Shown here in pieces: positions 43,132 through 51,628 of a stretch of 64,000 nt of DNA; the first letter of the stretch is position 1, and each line of letters begins with the position of its first letter. This DNA is from Undibacterium paludis. Its GTDB lineage: Bacteria; Pseudomonadota; Gammaproteobacteria; Burkholderiales; Burkholderiaceae_D. A program made the translations under genes and the position numbers. Under the pieces are notes generated by a model. That model was not told where the DNA came from, made no database searches, and saw only the letters and a list, made by a program, of their open reading frames with translations. The DNA is taken from contig NZ_JAKZHX010000001.1 of the NCBI RefSeq assembly GCF_022568815.1, positions 1-64,000 on the forward strand, given 5' to 3'.

Positions 43132-43605
43132 ATGACAGACATACGCAAAGCACTTGCCACTGACGCCACCGAGGTCCATGCCTTGCGCAAACTGGCCATT
43201 CTCAGCCAATGTGCCTGCGCTTATGATGCAGAATTGCTGAGATTGTGGACAGACGGTGAATTGAGCGAACGCTTCAGCCAGGCTGTGCAAGACAGCTTTT
43301 ACGTCATCACCAGCAACGACAAGATCGTTGCAAGCGGGGCCGTTGATCTGGTCAGCGGGCAGGTTGACGCCATTTTCGTCCACCCGGCACACTTCAGACA
43401 GGGGCTGGGCAAACGCATCATGGGTTTTCTGGAACAACGCGCCCTCGATCATGGCCTGACACAGCTCAAGCTCGACGCCACCCTCAATGCTGCCGATTTT
43501 TACCGCTCCTGCGGTTTTAGCGGCGACACCGTATCCATCTACCACTCACCACGCGGGATAGAACTGGCCTGTGTGCCTATGCTGAAGGTGTTGCAGCGTA
43601 AGTGA
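43132..43605 (+). CDS. GNAT-family N-acetyltransferase
   Basis: 157 aa. IFVHPAHFRQGLGKRIMGFLE (about 82-102) contains the acetyl-CoA motif R-Q-x-x-G-x-G, followed by LDATLNAADFYRSCGF (motif B with FY-x-x-CGF). The N-terminus DIRKALATDATEVHALRKLA matches the first strand and helix. Substrate unknown; coupling to a LysE exporter hints at an amino-acid or amine substrate. A TTG start 12 bases upstream is possible. Confidence 0.9.
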   Translation: MTDIRKALATDATEVHALRKLAILSQCACAYDAELLRLWTDGELSERFSQAVQDSFYVITSNDKIVASGAVDLVSGQVDAIFVHPAHFRQGLGKRIMGFLEQRALDHGLTQLKLDATLNAADFYRSCGFSGDTVSIYHSPRGIELACVPMLKVLQRK

Positions 43606-43667
43606 TATCGTTTGTAACGTAGTCACCTGAATGACTTGGAGGCTGTTGCGAAACTGAGATAAGCCTC

Positions 43668-44465
43668 TTAGGCCCGACACCCCATCTGCTTACGTAATTG
43701 CCCCAGATCACTGGCTGATATATTCTTGAGGATATCGGCGGTGACATGGCCATATTCTTCGCGCATCAAACTAAAACCTGACTTGCTACCCGGCGGCACA
43801 AACCAGACGACATAACCACAGGTGATGGGTGCTGCACTGTGCCGGGTTTCATAGTCAACCGCGATGTAAACACCCGGTTGCTGTGAATTGGCTGGATTGT
43901 CATAGACAGTAATGCGCCACAAATCGCGATTGATGAGCTTGCCTATCGTCGCCTGGTAAGCAGAAGCTCTGGCTTTCCATTCTGGGTAAGCACTGAGGCT
44001 CTTTGTGCTGCTGCCCAACATATTGTAGGCAGCCTGGTAATCACCTTTTTCCAATGCAGAAAAATAGATGACGGTCAGTTTTTTGACTTCGTTCCTGAAC
44101 CTGGCTTCGTCATCACTGCTGAGTTTGGCAACACTGAATGGCTTTGCCGTAGTAGGTAAAGCGTCCACACAATTCAAGGTTTGCATCATCTTGAATGAAG
44201 CAGAGCGAGCATCGTTAATGCTGCCAGCCTTGGATTCATCAGTCTTGAAGGTGTATTTGCCAAATTGCGCTTTCTTGTCACCGCATAGAGTAGTCGCCGG
44301 TCCTTGCATCGCAGCTTGTGCCTGCGCTATCGTCATACTGGCATTGTTGCTCAAAACCAGTTCATATTCACTTGCTGAGATTTTTTTGTAAGCAAGTTCA
44401 ACGGCCTGACTATAACTGGAGAACAGACACAGGCTGGCACTGATGGCTATGCTGATTTGTTTCAT
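43668..44465 (-). CDS. Exported DUF4019-type protein, copy A
   Basis: 265 aa. Signal peptide (MKQISIAISASLCLFSSYSQA). The N-terminal half is an unrecognised domain with a conserved Cys (TTLCGDKKAQFGKY; NCVDALP); the second half matches DUF4019 (LEKGDYQAAYNMLGSS, EWKARASAYQATIGKLINRDLWRITVYDNP, YVVWFVPPGSKSGFSLMREEYG). It is a paralogue of the product of the gene 155 bp upstream on the same strand. The start at 44465 yields a clean signal peptide; the longer frame has none. Periplasmic; function unknown. Confidence 0.78.
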   Translation of the reverse strand: MKQISIAISASLCLFSSYSQAVELAYKKISASEYELVLSNNASMTIAQAQAAMQGPATTLCGDKKAQFGKYTFKTDESKAGSINDARSASFKMMQTLNCVDALPTTAKPFSVAKLSSDDEARFRNEVKKLTVIYFSALEKGDYQAAYNMLGSSTKSLSAYPEWKARASAYQATIGKLINRDLWRITVYDNPANSQQPGVYIAVDYETRHSAAPITCGYVVWFVPPGSKSGFSLMREEYGHVTADILKNISASDLGQLRKQMGCRA

Positions 44466-44620
44466 GGCAAATGCGCAATTTGTTTTTGATCGCGCAACAA
44501 TAAAGGATAAATCAATATCCGTATAGTGATTTGATTTCAGCTTCAAGCTTCACTCCAGCGACGCCTATGGATTTGATTCGATCATGATCGTGTTTTATTT
44601 TGTTTTGCTGTCAGACCAGC

Positions 44621-45433
44621 TTAGCCCTTACACCCGAGCATCTTGCGCAATTTGGCCTGCTCGGCAGCAGGGATATTGGTCGGCACATCGCCTGGAGTGT
44701 TGCCATAGCCTTCACGCACAATAGTGAAATTGGACTTGCTGCCTGCAGGTAAAAACCAAGTGACAAAGCCGCAGGTGACCAGGCCTTCGCCATACTTGCT
44801 TTCATATTCGACGGTCATATGCACGCCACGCAGGGCCGACGCTGGCAGTCTTTCCGTGACAGTGACGCGCCACAGGTCACGCTCTACAGCTTTGCCGACC
44901 TGGGCCTGGTAAGCGCTGACCCTGGCTTGCCAGGCGGCATAGTTGCCCTCCTCTTTCAAACCATCGCCGAGCATGCTGTAGGCGGTTTCATAATGGGCAT
45001 TTTCCAGCGCTGTCAGGTACATGGTAGTCAGCTTTCTGGCTTCTATCCTGAGCCTGACTTCATCGTCGTCACTAAGCCTGGAGACTGGCTCTGCTTTGGG
45101 GCGCACCGGTGTATCTGCTACATCGCCGACGCAATTGATCATTTGCAGCATATTGAAAGGAGCTGCCTTGCCATAGGATTTTTGACCAGAAAAAGCATCC
45201 GTATCCTGAAAGGCATAGCGGCCAAATTTTGGTTTGCGATTGCCGCACAGGGTTGCTGCCGGGTCCTGCATCATGGCTTGCGCCTGTTCCACCGTCAGGC
45301 TGACATCATTACTCAACACCAGTTCATAGTCATGACCAGCCAGTTTTTTATAGACAAGATCAGCCGCCAGACCATGGCTGGGGAGCAGGAAGAAACTGAT
45401 GACAGAGAGGGCTGCAAGAAAACGTGGTGTCAT
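44621..45433 (-). CDS. Exported DUF4019-type protein, copy B
   Basis: 270 aa. Signal peptide 1-24 (ending HGLAADL). Same two-part layout as copy A: an N-terminal domain opening VYKKLAGHDYELVLSND, with ATLCGNRKPKFGRYAF and NCVGDV, and a DUF4019 domain (LENAHYETAYSMLGDG, YAAWQARVSAYQAQVGKAVERDLWRVTVTE). The two copies are alignable end to end, so this is a tandem duplication. Which copy is ancestral cannot be told. Both conserve the Cys-containing motifs. Confidence 0.78.
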   Translation of the reverse strand: MTPRFLAALSVISFFLLPSHGLAADLVYKKLAGHDYELVLSNDVSLTVEQAQAMMQDPAATLCGNRKPKFGRYAFQDTDAFSGQKSYGKAAPFNMLQMINCVGDVADTPVRPKAEPVSRLSDDDEVRLRIEARKLTTMYLTALENAHYETAYSMLGDGLKEEGNYAAWQARVSAYQAQVGKAVERDLWRVTVTERLPASALRGVHMTVEYESKYGEGLVTCGFVTWFLPAGSKSNFTIVREGYGNTPGDVPTNIPAAEQAKLRKMLGCKG

Positions 45434-45647
45434 GGAACTGGGCAGGCAAAGGTAGGTAAGCCCAGATGATAAGAGAGGACAGCCACGGACCAAAATGATA
45501 TTTGGTGTGCATTTGTAACTTGATGCGCATCGTCAGCAAGATATCAGTTCAATTACAGCGATTCTGAAGAACAAATTTTGCGGGCAGCAACAGACCTAAT
45601 CCCTTGTGACAACACCTGTGTACCGGTGCTGCCGTGACCCACACGAA

Positions 45648-47363
45648 TTAAAACTCTTCCCAGTCCTGTCCAGTATCCGCTGGTGTTTTCGCCGCGGGTG
45701 CAGGTGTTGCGGCACGTTTTACCGGTGTCGGCGCATGCCTGATCTGTTTCGGGCCGGCAGCAGTCGGCCTGCTCGTCGCAGGTCTGTGTGGCTGCACCTT
45801 GGCTATGCCAGGTGCAGGAGCTGCAGCCAGCATGCCATTGATCTTGAACACGCTGACCACTTGCGTCAGTTTTTGCGCCTGGTCCTGCAAGGACGAGGCG
45901 GCTGCAGCAGCCTGCTCGACCAATGCAGCATTTTGCTGGGTGGCTTCGTCCATGTGGATGACAGCCTGGTTGATCTGGTCTATGCCAGACGACTGTTCAT
46001 GGCTGGCCGAGCTGATTTCACTGACGACGTCAGTGACACGGGTGATGCTCTCGACCACATTGTTCATGGCCAGACCTGCCTGGTCCACCAGCCTGCTGCC
46101 AGAAGCAACCTTTTCCACCGAGTTGTCAATCAGGGTCTTGATTTCTTTGGCAGCCGACGCCGAACGTTGTGCCAGGTTGCGCACTTCGGAAGCAACCACG
46201 GCAAAGCCCCTGCCCTGCTCACCGGCACGCGCTGCCTCCACCGCTGCATTAAGCGCCAGAATATTGGTCTGGAAAGCAATGCCATCAATCACACTGATAA
46301 TGGCTTCTATCTGTTTGGCAGAAGCATTGATATCAGCCATGGTATTGACCACCTGCGACACCACCGCACCACCGTCTACCGCCACCTTCGACGCAGTCTG
46401 CGCCAGCACATTGGCCTGACGTGCGTTGTCGGAATTCTGTTTGACGGTGCTGGTCAGTTCTTCCATCGATGAGGCGGTCTCTTCCAGTGCACCGGCCTGT
46501 TGTTCGGTACGCGATGACAAGTCCATATTGCCGGTAGCAATTTCTGACGATGCCGTAGCGATCGCATCAGTACTGTGACGGATTTCCGAGCAGATTTTTT
46601 CCAGGTTGGCTGACATCTCTTTTAAAGCATGCATGAGTCTGGCAATCTCATCCTTGCCACTGTCATCAATATTCAATGTCAGGTCACCGGATGCTACTGT
46701 ACTGGCAACTTCGATAGCCATATTGAGTCCGTTGACAATTTTTCGCGCCAGCAGCATGGCCATCGCGGTAACAGCCAGTATGGCCAGCACACCGACAATT
46801 GACGAAGTCCAGTTGGCTTTCTTGAGTACGGCGCTGGCTTCTTCTGCACCGGAATTCCCTATTTTTACGTTGTATTGCTGATGCTCATGCAAGGCTTCCA
46901 GTGCTTTCTGCACTACCGCTGCCTGGGTAATCAGCAGGTCTTTTGCTTCATCCAACTTGCCTTCGGCCCCCAGGGCCATCACCTTGGTGCGTACCGCATC
47001 ATAGGTGGCAAAGGTACTGCGATCAGCGGCCAGCAGCTCACGGTCTTTTTGGTCTGCTATGTATTCTTTTTCGTACTTGTCGAGAGCCTGTAAAAACTTG
47101 GTTCGCGCAGCATCAATACGTGCAGGATACGTGGCACGACGTGTTTCATCATTGTCTGACAGGTAGGTGAGTGTGGCTACCCGCATGGTGCTCATCGCGG
47201 TGATGCTGTCATCTATTGCCAGCAGGCTGGGGATAACATTGACGTTGGTAAAATTGGCGGCATCAAATACTTTGCTGATCTGTGTCAGGCCAAGACCAAT
47301 CAGGAAAATCAGTACGCCGGTAACAAAGGCAATCAGGATATACAGTCTTTTGGCAATGCTCAT
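45648..47363 (-). CDS. Methyl-accepting chemotaxis protein
   Basis: 571-aa receptor. Membrane helix about 11-31, periplasmic four-helix-bundle ligand domain about 32-185 (starts [23 protein letters not shown]), second membrane helix about 187-210, HAMP about 211-265, signalling domain about 270-520 with the conserved hairpin tip ([17 protein letters not shown] and the [11 protein letters not shown] core). The C-terminus ends DWEEF, a CheR/CheB-docking pentapeptide after a Pro/Ala linker, so it is a high-abundance-type receptor able to recruit adaptation enzymes. Start at 47363 with AGGGGA upstream. Ligand unknown. Confidence 0.95.
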   Translation of the reverse strand: MSIAKRLYILIAFVTGVLIFLIGLGLTQISKVFDAANFTNVNVIPSLLAIDDSITAMSTMRVATLTYLSDNDETRRATYPARIDAARTKFLQALDKYEKEYIADQKDRELLAADRSTFATYDAVRTKVMALGAEGKLDEAKDLLITQAAVVQKALEALHEHQQYNVKIGNSGAEEASAVLKKANWTSSIVGVLAILAVTAMAMLLARKIVNGLNMAIEVASTVASGDLTLNIDDSGKDEIARLMHALKEMSANLEKICSEIRHSTDAIATASSEIATGNMDLSSRTEQQAGALEETASSMEELTSTVKQNSDNARQANVLAQTASKVAVDGGAVVSQVVNTMADINASAKQIEAIISVIDGIAFQTNILALNAAVEAARAGEQGRGFAVVASEVRNLAQRSASAAKEIKTLIDNSVEKVASGSRLVDQAGLAMNNVVESITRVTDVVSEISSASHEQSSGIDQINQAVIHMDEATQQNAALVEQAAAAASSLQDQAQKLTQVVSVFKINGMLAAAPAPGIAKVQPHRPATSRPTAAGPKQIRHAPTPVKRAATPAPAAKTPADTGQDWEEF

Positions 47364-47707
47364 GTTGTCCCCTGCAATGGTTTTCTGGCGATGGACTACA
47401 GCCAGCCACAATCCATCTTCAATTATTAATTTTTTGGTGAAAAGCTGCGCCTGTCCTGATAAACCCGGTGCCTGCGCGTCAACCAGACGTGGCGCATATA
47501 GTGATGACATATCAGTAGTGCAATGACACTTCAATTTACAGCAGAATTACTGTAAGTAAACCCGCCAGTCTGCCTGTCAGCCTGAAGTTTGCAAAATTTG
47601 ACATGCATTAATGATTGTAGTTGCAACACTGCACTATGCAAGCCCGGGGCTGGGCTTTATGGGTAGCTTATTGTGACTTTATGTATCACCCATGTATCAG
47701 GCATGTA
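47364..47707. other. Intergenic region upstream of the MCP gene
   Basis: No gene seen; the MCP reading frame stays open into it, but without a start site. It should contain the MCP promoter. I looked for a FliA-type -35/-10 and did not find one. Confidence 0.4.
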
Positions 47708-47842
47708 TCAAGCTTGTTCCGGTTCATTCAGGTATATGTCAGCCATCAACATCCCTTCCTGCAGTTCCGGCACCTGTGCCAACAGATTGCCATCAGGGCG
47801 CAATATGACGGTGCAGCCATGAGCCGATGTGTCACCGACGTG
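47708..47842 (-). pseudogene. 3' remnant of a nitrilase / carbon-nitrogen hydrolase gene
   Basis: About 45 codons ending at 47708 read VGDTSAHGCTVILRPDGNLLAQ and then EGMLMADIYLNEPEQ. This matches the C-terminal strand-turn-strand of the nitrilase superfamily (F-G-x-S-x-I-x-x-P-x-G-x-x-L-A...EG-x-L-x-A-D-I-x-L). The catalytic Glu, Lys and Cys regions are missing: upstream there is only a 10-bp tandem repeat and unrelated sequence. I infer that the rest of the gene was deleted. Confidence 0.55.
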
Positions 47843-47846
47843 ACCA

Positions 47847-47874
47847 GTGACATCAGATGACATCAGATGACATC
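47847..47874. repeat. 10-bp tandem repeat at the break of the nitrilase remnant
   Basis: The unit GTGACATCAG/ATGACATCAG/ATGACATC repeats the 10-mer ATGACATCAG about 2.5 times. It directly abuts the surviving 3' end of the nitrilase remnant and may mark the deletion junction or slippage. Confidence 0.6.
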
Positions 47875-48003
47875 GCCCAGCAATGCGTCTCACGCACCCT
47901 TTGTACAAGATTGTCCAAATACCTGATATGTATTGCAGCGCTTGCTATAGAGTATTCATGCTGTAGCAGAAACGAACTCAGCAGGCGAGCACCAGCACGA
48001 AGA

Positions 48004-48669
48004 TTATTTTCTTGATCTTGCCAAGGCCGGCTCTATTTCTTTCTGCAGGGATTTTGCATAGCTGCAAGCCGGGTCATCTATCCCGAATTTGCAGGATTTA
48101 CTCAATTTTTTCAATGCCAGAGGCAAGTTCTTTGATACACCCAGCCCCCTGGTCAGGTGTAATGCCGACATGGTACAAGCCCACGGATCATCCAGCTCGC
48201 AGGCACGGTCATAAGTCCTGGAGGCACATTGCAGAACGGTCTTGTCATGCGGTTTTTCTGTCGTCAATCCTGCTGCATGATTGGTGCAGCCAGAGATGAC
48301 GCCAAGCTTGCAAGAGCGTTGATACAAGGCTTCATATGCCTGATCAGGCGCGCCATTTTTCTGCATGCTGTAAGCCAGGACATAACACATGTCCCCCCGG
48401 TCAGATCCGCACTGGGTCAGGCATTGTTGCGGATTCAAGGTGCAGGATTCAAGTTCAAAGTAATTCTGCCTTTGACTGGAGGGGATGAGTTTATCCGGAC
48501 AGACTTTTGCTTCTGCCAGCCAGTCATCCTTTTTTAAAACAATATTTGCAACCTCCTGGATAGCTGCGGGTACCGATCCGTGACCTGCAGCACCTGTACT
48601 CGTCACAAAAGCGGATAACACCACGAGAATCAGTATCGAGGTGATTTTGAAAGGAATTTGAATGAGCAT
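48004..48669 (-). CDS. Sel1-repeat exported protein (cysteine-rich)
   Basis: 221 aa. Hydrophobic N-terminal signal (ITSILILVVLSAFVTSTGAAG). The mature part has about three Sel1-like repeats with paired cysteines: YQRSCKLGVISGCTNHAAGL, YDRACELDDPWACTMSALHL, LSKSCKFGIDDPACSYAKSL. Each shows the A/C-x-x-L-x-x-x-A-C pattern of the cysteine-rich Sel1 proteins (Helicobacter HcpA type), with helix pairs clamped by disulfides. Such proteins act as periplasmic protein-interaction scaffolds. It starts 15 bp after the DapF-like stop, so is likely cotranscribed. No clear ribosome-binding site is seen. Confidence 0.78.
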   Translation of the reverse strand: MLIQIPFKITSILILVVLSAFVTSTGAAGHGSVPAAIQEVANIVLKKDDWLAEAKVCPDKLIPSSQRQNYFELESCTLNPQQCLTQCGSDRGDMCYVLAYSMQKNGAPDQAYEALYQRSCKLGVISGCTNHAAGLTTEKPHDKTVLQCASRTYDRACELDDPWACTMSALHLTRGLGVSKNLPLALKKLSKSCKFGIDDPACSYAKSLQKEIEPALARSRK

Positions 48670-48684
48670 ATTTTTTTAATAAAC

Positions 48685-49542
48685 TTACCTGCCTGCTTCG
48701 GTAGTACTTGCTTCTGCGAGCCCGCTACAAATAGACACTACCGGCCCGGTCATCACCACCTCAAAATCCGGCGAGATGCTGATATCAATCTGGCCGCCAC
48801 GCATATGCACAGTCAATGCAGCATCGACCAAACCCAGTTTGTAAACGACTGCGGCAGCGGCGCAACTGCTGCTGCCGGATGCATAGGTGTAGCCCGCACC
48901 ACGTTCCCAGATTTCCAGTTGCAGGTTTTGCCTGTCTATCACCCTGGCGAATTGTACGTTGCTGCGATTGGGGAAAAGTGCATAATTCTCCAGCAATGGC
49001 CCCAGTCGTCTTGCCAGAGCCTCTGTCGGCGCTTCATCTGCAACATCACTCAGCACTACGCAATGCGGATTACCTATGGTAGCGCAGGAAATTGCCAGTT
49101 TTTCACCGGCAAGAACAATCTCTTCCAGCAGTACTTCACGCGGCGGGCCATTGACGGGGATGTCGCTGGAATGAAAGCTGACCTTGCCCATCGCCACCCT
49201 GACCAGTTGACGTTCGGGAAAAACCTGTGCCTGTACGATGCCGCCTCTGGTCTTGATGGTGAAGGCGGCGGTGGACACCAGGCCGTGATCATACAGGTAC
49301 TGGCAAAATATGCGCAAACCATTGCCACTCTTTTCTGCCTCGCTGCCATCGGGATTGATAATCCGCAAACCAAAGTCAGCATCGTCTGCTGGATACGGGC
49401 CGAGCAATACACCATCGCTGCCTATGCCCATACGAAAATCGCACAGTCGGCGAATTTCATCCGTTGTCGGTTGTCCCTGCCCTGCTGGTACAACGATATA
49501 GGCATTACCCAGCGCCTGGTATTTGGAGAAACGGATTCGCAT
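48685..49542 (-). CDS. Diaminopimelate-epimerase-fold protein lacking both catalytic cysteines
   Basis: 285 aa, two-lobed DapF fold. Landmarks: RFSKYQALGNAY at the start, GIGSDGVLLG, RIINPDGSEAEKSGNGLRIF (canonical EAEMCGNGARC), IGNPHCVV, and ERGAGYTYASGSSSCAAA (canonical ERGAGETLACGTGAC). The two acid/base cysteines that racemise meso-DAP are both Ser here, so a normal thiol mechanism is not possible. From memory, a subfamily with these same two Ser motifs exists across bacteria and is usually annotated DapF. Cytosolic. Its function may be another isomerisation. No ribosome-binding site is clear; the start ATG at 49548 is an alternative. The Sel1 gene follows. Confidence 0.8.
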   Translation of the reverse strand: MRIRFSKYQALGNAYIVVPAGQGQPTTDEIRRLCDFRMGIGSDGVLLGPYPADDADFGLRIINPDGSEAEKSGNGLRIFCQYLYDHGLVSTAAFTIKTRGGIVQAQVFPERQLVRVAMGKVSFHSSDIPVNGPPREVLLEEIVLAGEKLAISCATIGNPHCVVLSDVADEAPTEALARRLGPLLENYALFPNRSNVQFARVIDRQNLQLEIWERGAGYTYASGSSSCAAAAVVYKLGLVDAALTVHMRGGQIDISISPDFEVVMTGPVVSICSGLAEASTTEAGR

Positions 49543-49767
49543 GAACATGAAAATAGTGTTTTGTTGAGCATAACGATACCGCAATACGCGGGCACATGCT
49601 ACACACCCGCTCCGGGCCAACAAAAAAACAGGTATTCGTTGATACTTGCCGATCCGGTATGGAGCAAACTGTCGATGTTGTTTATTTATTTGCGGCGAAA
49701 ACTGAAGCTGGGAAAGTATGGCGCGAAGAATGCGATCATGGTAATGAATCAAAAACACTCATAAGCA

Positions 49768-49803
49768 GAAAAGCGCAGAATTACGAGCAATTCTGCGCTT
49801 TTC
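49768..49803. terminator. Perfect 15-bp-stem intrinsic terminator
   Basis: GAAAAGCGCAGAATT (49768-49782) and AATTCTGCGCTTTTC (49789-49803) form a perfect stem with a 6-nt loop. It lies 65 bp after the stop of the minus-strand Ala-rich gene at 49868 and would end its transcript. Confidence 0.85.
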
Positions 49804-49867
49804 TTTTCCACACAATCCTGACGAAAAACCTGACTGTCAGGGCAAACCCGGTTCACTTACCTGGTGA

Positions 49868-50326
49868 TTATTTCGCAGATGGTGTCGCTGTTTTCGTCAC
49901 TGCACCTGTTGCGCCTGCTGTCGCGGTTTTTTCTCCATCAACTTTTACTTCTTTTTTTGCATGCTTGACATGCCTTGCATGCTTCTCATGTTTTTCTGCC
50001 GTTGCCATGACCGGTTTGGTTTCCGTTGTGACGGTTGTTGCAGCAGGTTTGATTGTTGGTGCAGCAGCTACCGGCTTGGCAGTCGGATTTGCCGTAGCAG
50101 CCATTGCAGTAGTTGTAGCAGTATTTGCGGCAGTTGCGGGGCTGGTCACGGCCGAAGTTGTCACCGCTGCAGCTTTGGTGGCAGCAGTTGTGGTAGCTGC
50201 CTCAACTTTCGCTTCTACTTTTGCCTCAGTCTTTTGAGTAACTCCAGGCGTTGTCGGTGTTTGCTGCGCAAAAGCGCCGCCAGCCAGAACTGTTGTTGCA
50301 ATCAGGGCAGTGATGATTTTGTTCAT
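49868..50326 (-). CDS. Secreted Ala/Thr/Lys-rich protein, copy 1 of 3 (Asr-like)
   Basis: 152 aa. Signal peptide MNKIITALIATTVLAGGAFAQQ. The mature part is low-complexity: Ala/Thr-rich, with a Lys/His cluster HEKHARHVKHAKKEVK (about 112-127). AGGA precedes the ATG. Composition and layout resemble the periplasmic acid-shock protein Asr of enterics (Ala/Lys/His-rich), but similarity is compositional only. The longest of three tandem paralogues (49868-51117) with nearly identical signal peptides. Confidence 0.75.
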   Translation of the reverse strand: MNKIITALIATTVLAGGAFAQQTPTTPGVTQKTEAKVEAKVEAATTTAATKAAAVTTSAVTSPATAANTATTTAMAATANPTAKPVAAAPTIKPAATTVTTETKPVMATAEKHEKHARHVKHAKKEVKVDGEKTATAGATGAVTKTATPSAK

Positions 50327-50433
50327 GATGTTGATCCTATTCTTTATAAAATGTGAGCGGTGTTATGTATTGTTTTTTGTGGCAGCCTTAACTGCCACTT
50401 TATCGTTGCTGAATGACTGTAATCTGTTGCAAC

Positions 50434-50718
50434 TTATTTCGATGCTGCTGAAGCGGATGCAGATGCCGGCTTGGCGTGTTTTTCATGCTTTGCTGCTTTT
50501 TCGGTTTTTGCATCTGCCGGTGCAGATACGGCAGAAGCAGTTGCAGATGCGACCTTGGCAACCGGCGCCTTGACTTCTGCAACCGGGGCAGACTTGGCGA
50601 CACTGGCTGCTGCGGCAGCAGTGGCTGGTTTGGCTGGTGTTGATGCGCCTGGAGTTTGGGCGAAAGCACTGCCAGCCAAAACGGTGGTCGCGATGAATGC
50701 AGAAATGATTTTGTTCAT
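50434..50718 (-). CDS. Secreted Ala/Lys-rich protein, copy 2 of 3 (Asr-like)
   Basis: 94 aa. Signal peptide MNKIISAFIATTVLAGSAFAQ; the mature part repeats Ala-Pro-Val-Lys units (SAPVAEVKAPVAKVAS) and ends with KHEKHAKPASAS. The N-terminal 20 residues match copy 1 almost exactly, and the segment AAAASVAKSAP-AEVKAPVA matches copy 3. An AGGA site lies upstream. Periplasmic, probably unstructured and strongly basic, so it may buffer acid or bind polyanions. Inference only. Confidence 0.72.
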   Translation of the reverse strand: MNKIISAFIATTVLAGSAFAQTPGASTPAKPATAAAAASVAKSAPVAEVKAPVAKVASATASAVSAPADAKTEKAAKHEKHAKPASASASAASK

Positions 50719-50814
50719 GATATGAGTCCTGTTCTTTATTTAAAAATTGGAGCGTGTATTTGCTACAGTATTTCCTGCACGGCAGCCTCAGCTGCCGTTT
50801 TCACCTATATCTGT

Positions 50815-51117
50815 TTATTTCGATGCTGCCGGTGCAGATGCAGTTGCTGAAGAATTGCCCTCTTTCTTCGCATGTTTATGATGTTTGCCTTTGACTTTTT
50901 TCTCTGCTGCCTTGTCTGTTACAGGGGCTGTTGTTGTCGCCGCGGTCGTTTTTGTGTCTGCTACCGGAGCCTTCACTTCAGCGGCTGGTGCAGATTTGGC
51001 GACGCTGGCTGCAGCGGCAGCACTGGCTGGTTTGGCTGGGGTGCTGGCTGGTGTCTGTGCAAAAGCGCTACCCATCACAACGGTGGCAGCAACGAGAGCG
51101 GTGATGATTTTTTTCAT
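50815..51117 (-). CDS. Secreted Ala/Lys-rich protein, copy 3 of 3 (Asr-like)
   Basis: 100 aa. Signal peptide MKKIITALVAATVVMGSAFAQ; the mature part is rich in Ala, Thr, Ser and Lys with KVKGKHHKHAKKEG near the end. It is the first gene of the tandem cluster (gaps of 96 and 107 bp, each with its own AGGA site). The shared Lys/His blocks and signal peptides show recent duplication, while the middles diverge in length and composition. Confidence 0.72.
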   Translation of the reverse strand: MKKIITALVAATVVMGSAFAQTPASTPAKPASAAAAASVAKSAPAAEVKAPVADTKTTAATTTAPVTDKAAEKKVKGKHHKHAKKEGNSSATASAPAASK

Positions 51118-51628
51118 GATGTTTTCCTATTCCTGTCTGAGTTGATTGTTTGCTTGTTTTGCGTTTCGTAGTCAGCCTACGTAAGCCAAAAACGCCGTCA
51201 GCGAAGATAGGGTTGACTGAAAAAAGACAGATTCTCGCTGTTAGTATTGCGGTTCTAAACGGCAGCAAAGATGTCAACCATATGCGGGATCTGTGCGTTA
51301 TGCGCGCATGGGTGCGAGAGAAAAAGGCAGGATGAAAATATCCTGTCGCCAGTGGTCGACTGACTACTTTGCATCTCTGCCTCGTCCCAAGTGCAATGCA
51401 GCCTGACTGACAAGTCCTATATTCAAATCACGGATCAGGCGCAGCTTGTCAGCATGGATTGACTGTAAGCTGAAGTGAGGTAATTCATCTGTCGCAATTG
51501 ACTTCAGTGCACAAATGATAAGTTTTTCGCGAATTTGCCGGTAGTGCGCCAGGTGCTGGCAATCGATTCACTCCTGAGCCCCATTTTCGGGTATATTCCT
51601 TCGTCTTCGCTAACACTGCCCTGCCAGG
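51118..51628. other. Intergenic region with a non-ATG coding-like stretch
   Basis: No standard gene. The left part is the promoter side of the Ala/Lys-rich cluster. A 67-codon minus-strand open frame at 51364-51567 with protein-like composition but no usable start is listed separately. The right end is the EamA leader. Confidence 0.4.
51364..51567 (-). pseudogene. Protein-like frame without a standard start codon
   Basis: Read by eye on the minus strand from the stop TGA at 51568-51570 to TAG at 51364-51366: 67 sense codons with no ATG, GTG or TTG near the 5' end. The peptide (REKLIICALKSIATDELP, then LQSIHADKLRLIRDLNIG and a final QAALHLGRG) looks like a real helical domain. An AGGAG lies just upstream, and a GTG with that site opens a different frame, so one frameshift could have disabled an original gene. 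Alternatively it starts at ATC, ATT or CTG. No family recognised. It is divergent from the EamA gene. Confidence 0.4.

Noticed and set aside
48658-49764. 368-codon plus-strand frame opposite the DapF-like gene
   Set aside because: It mirrors the DapF-like gene, which has clear motifs, and itself has none.
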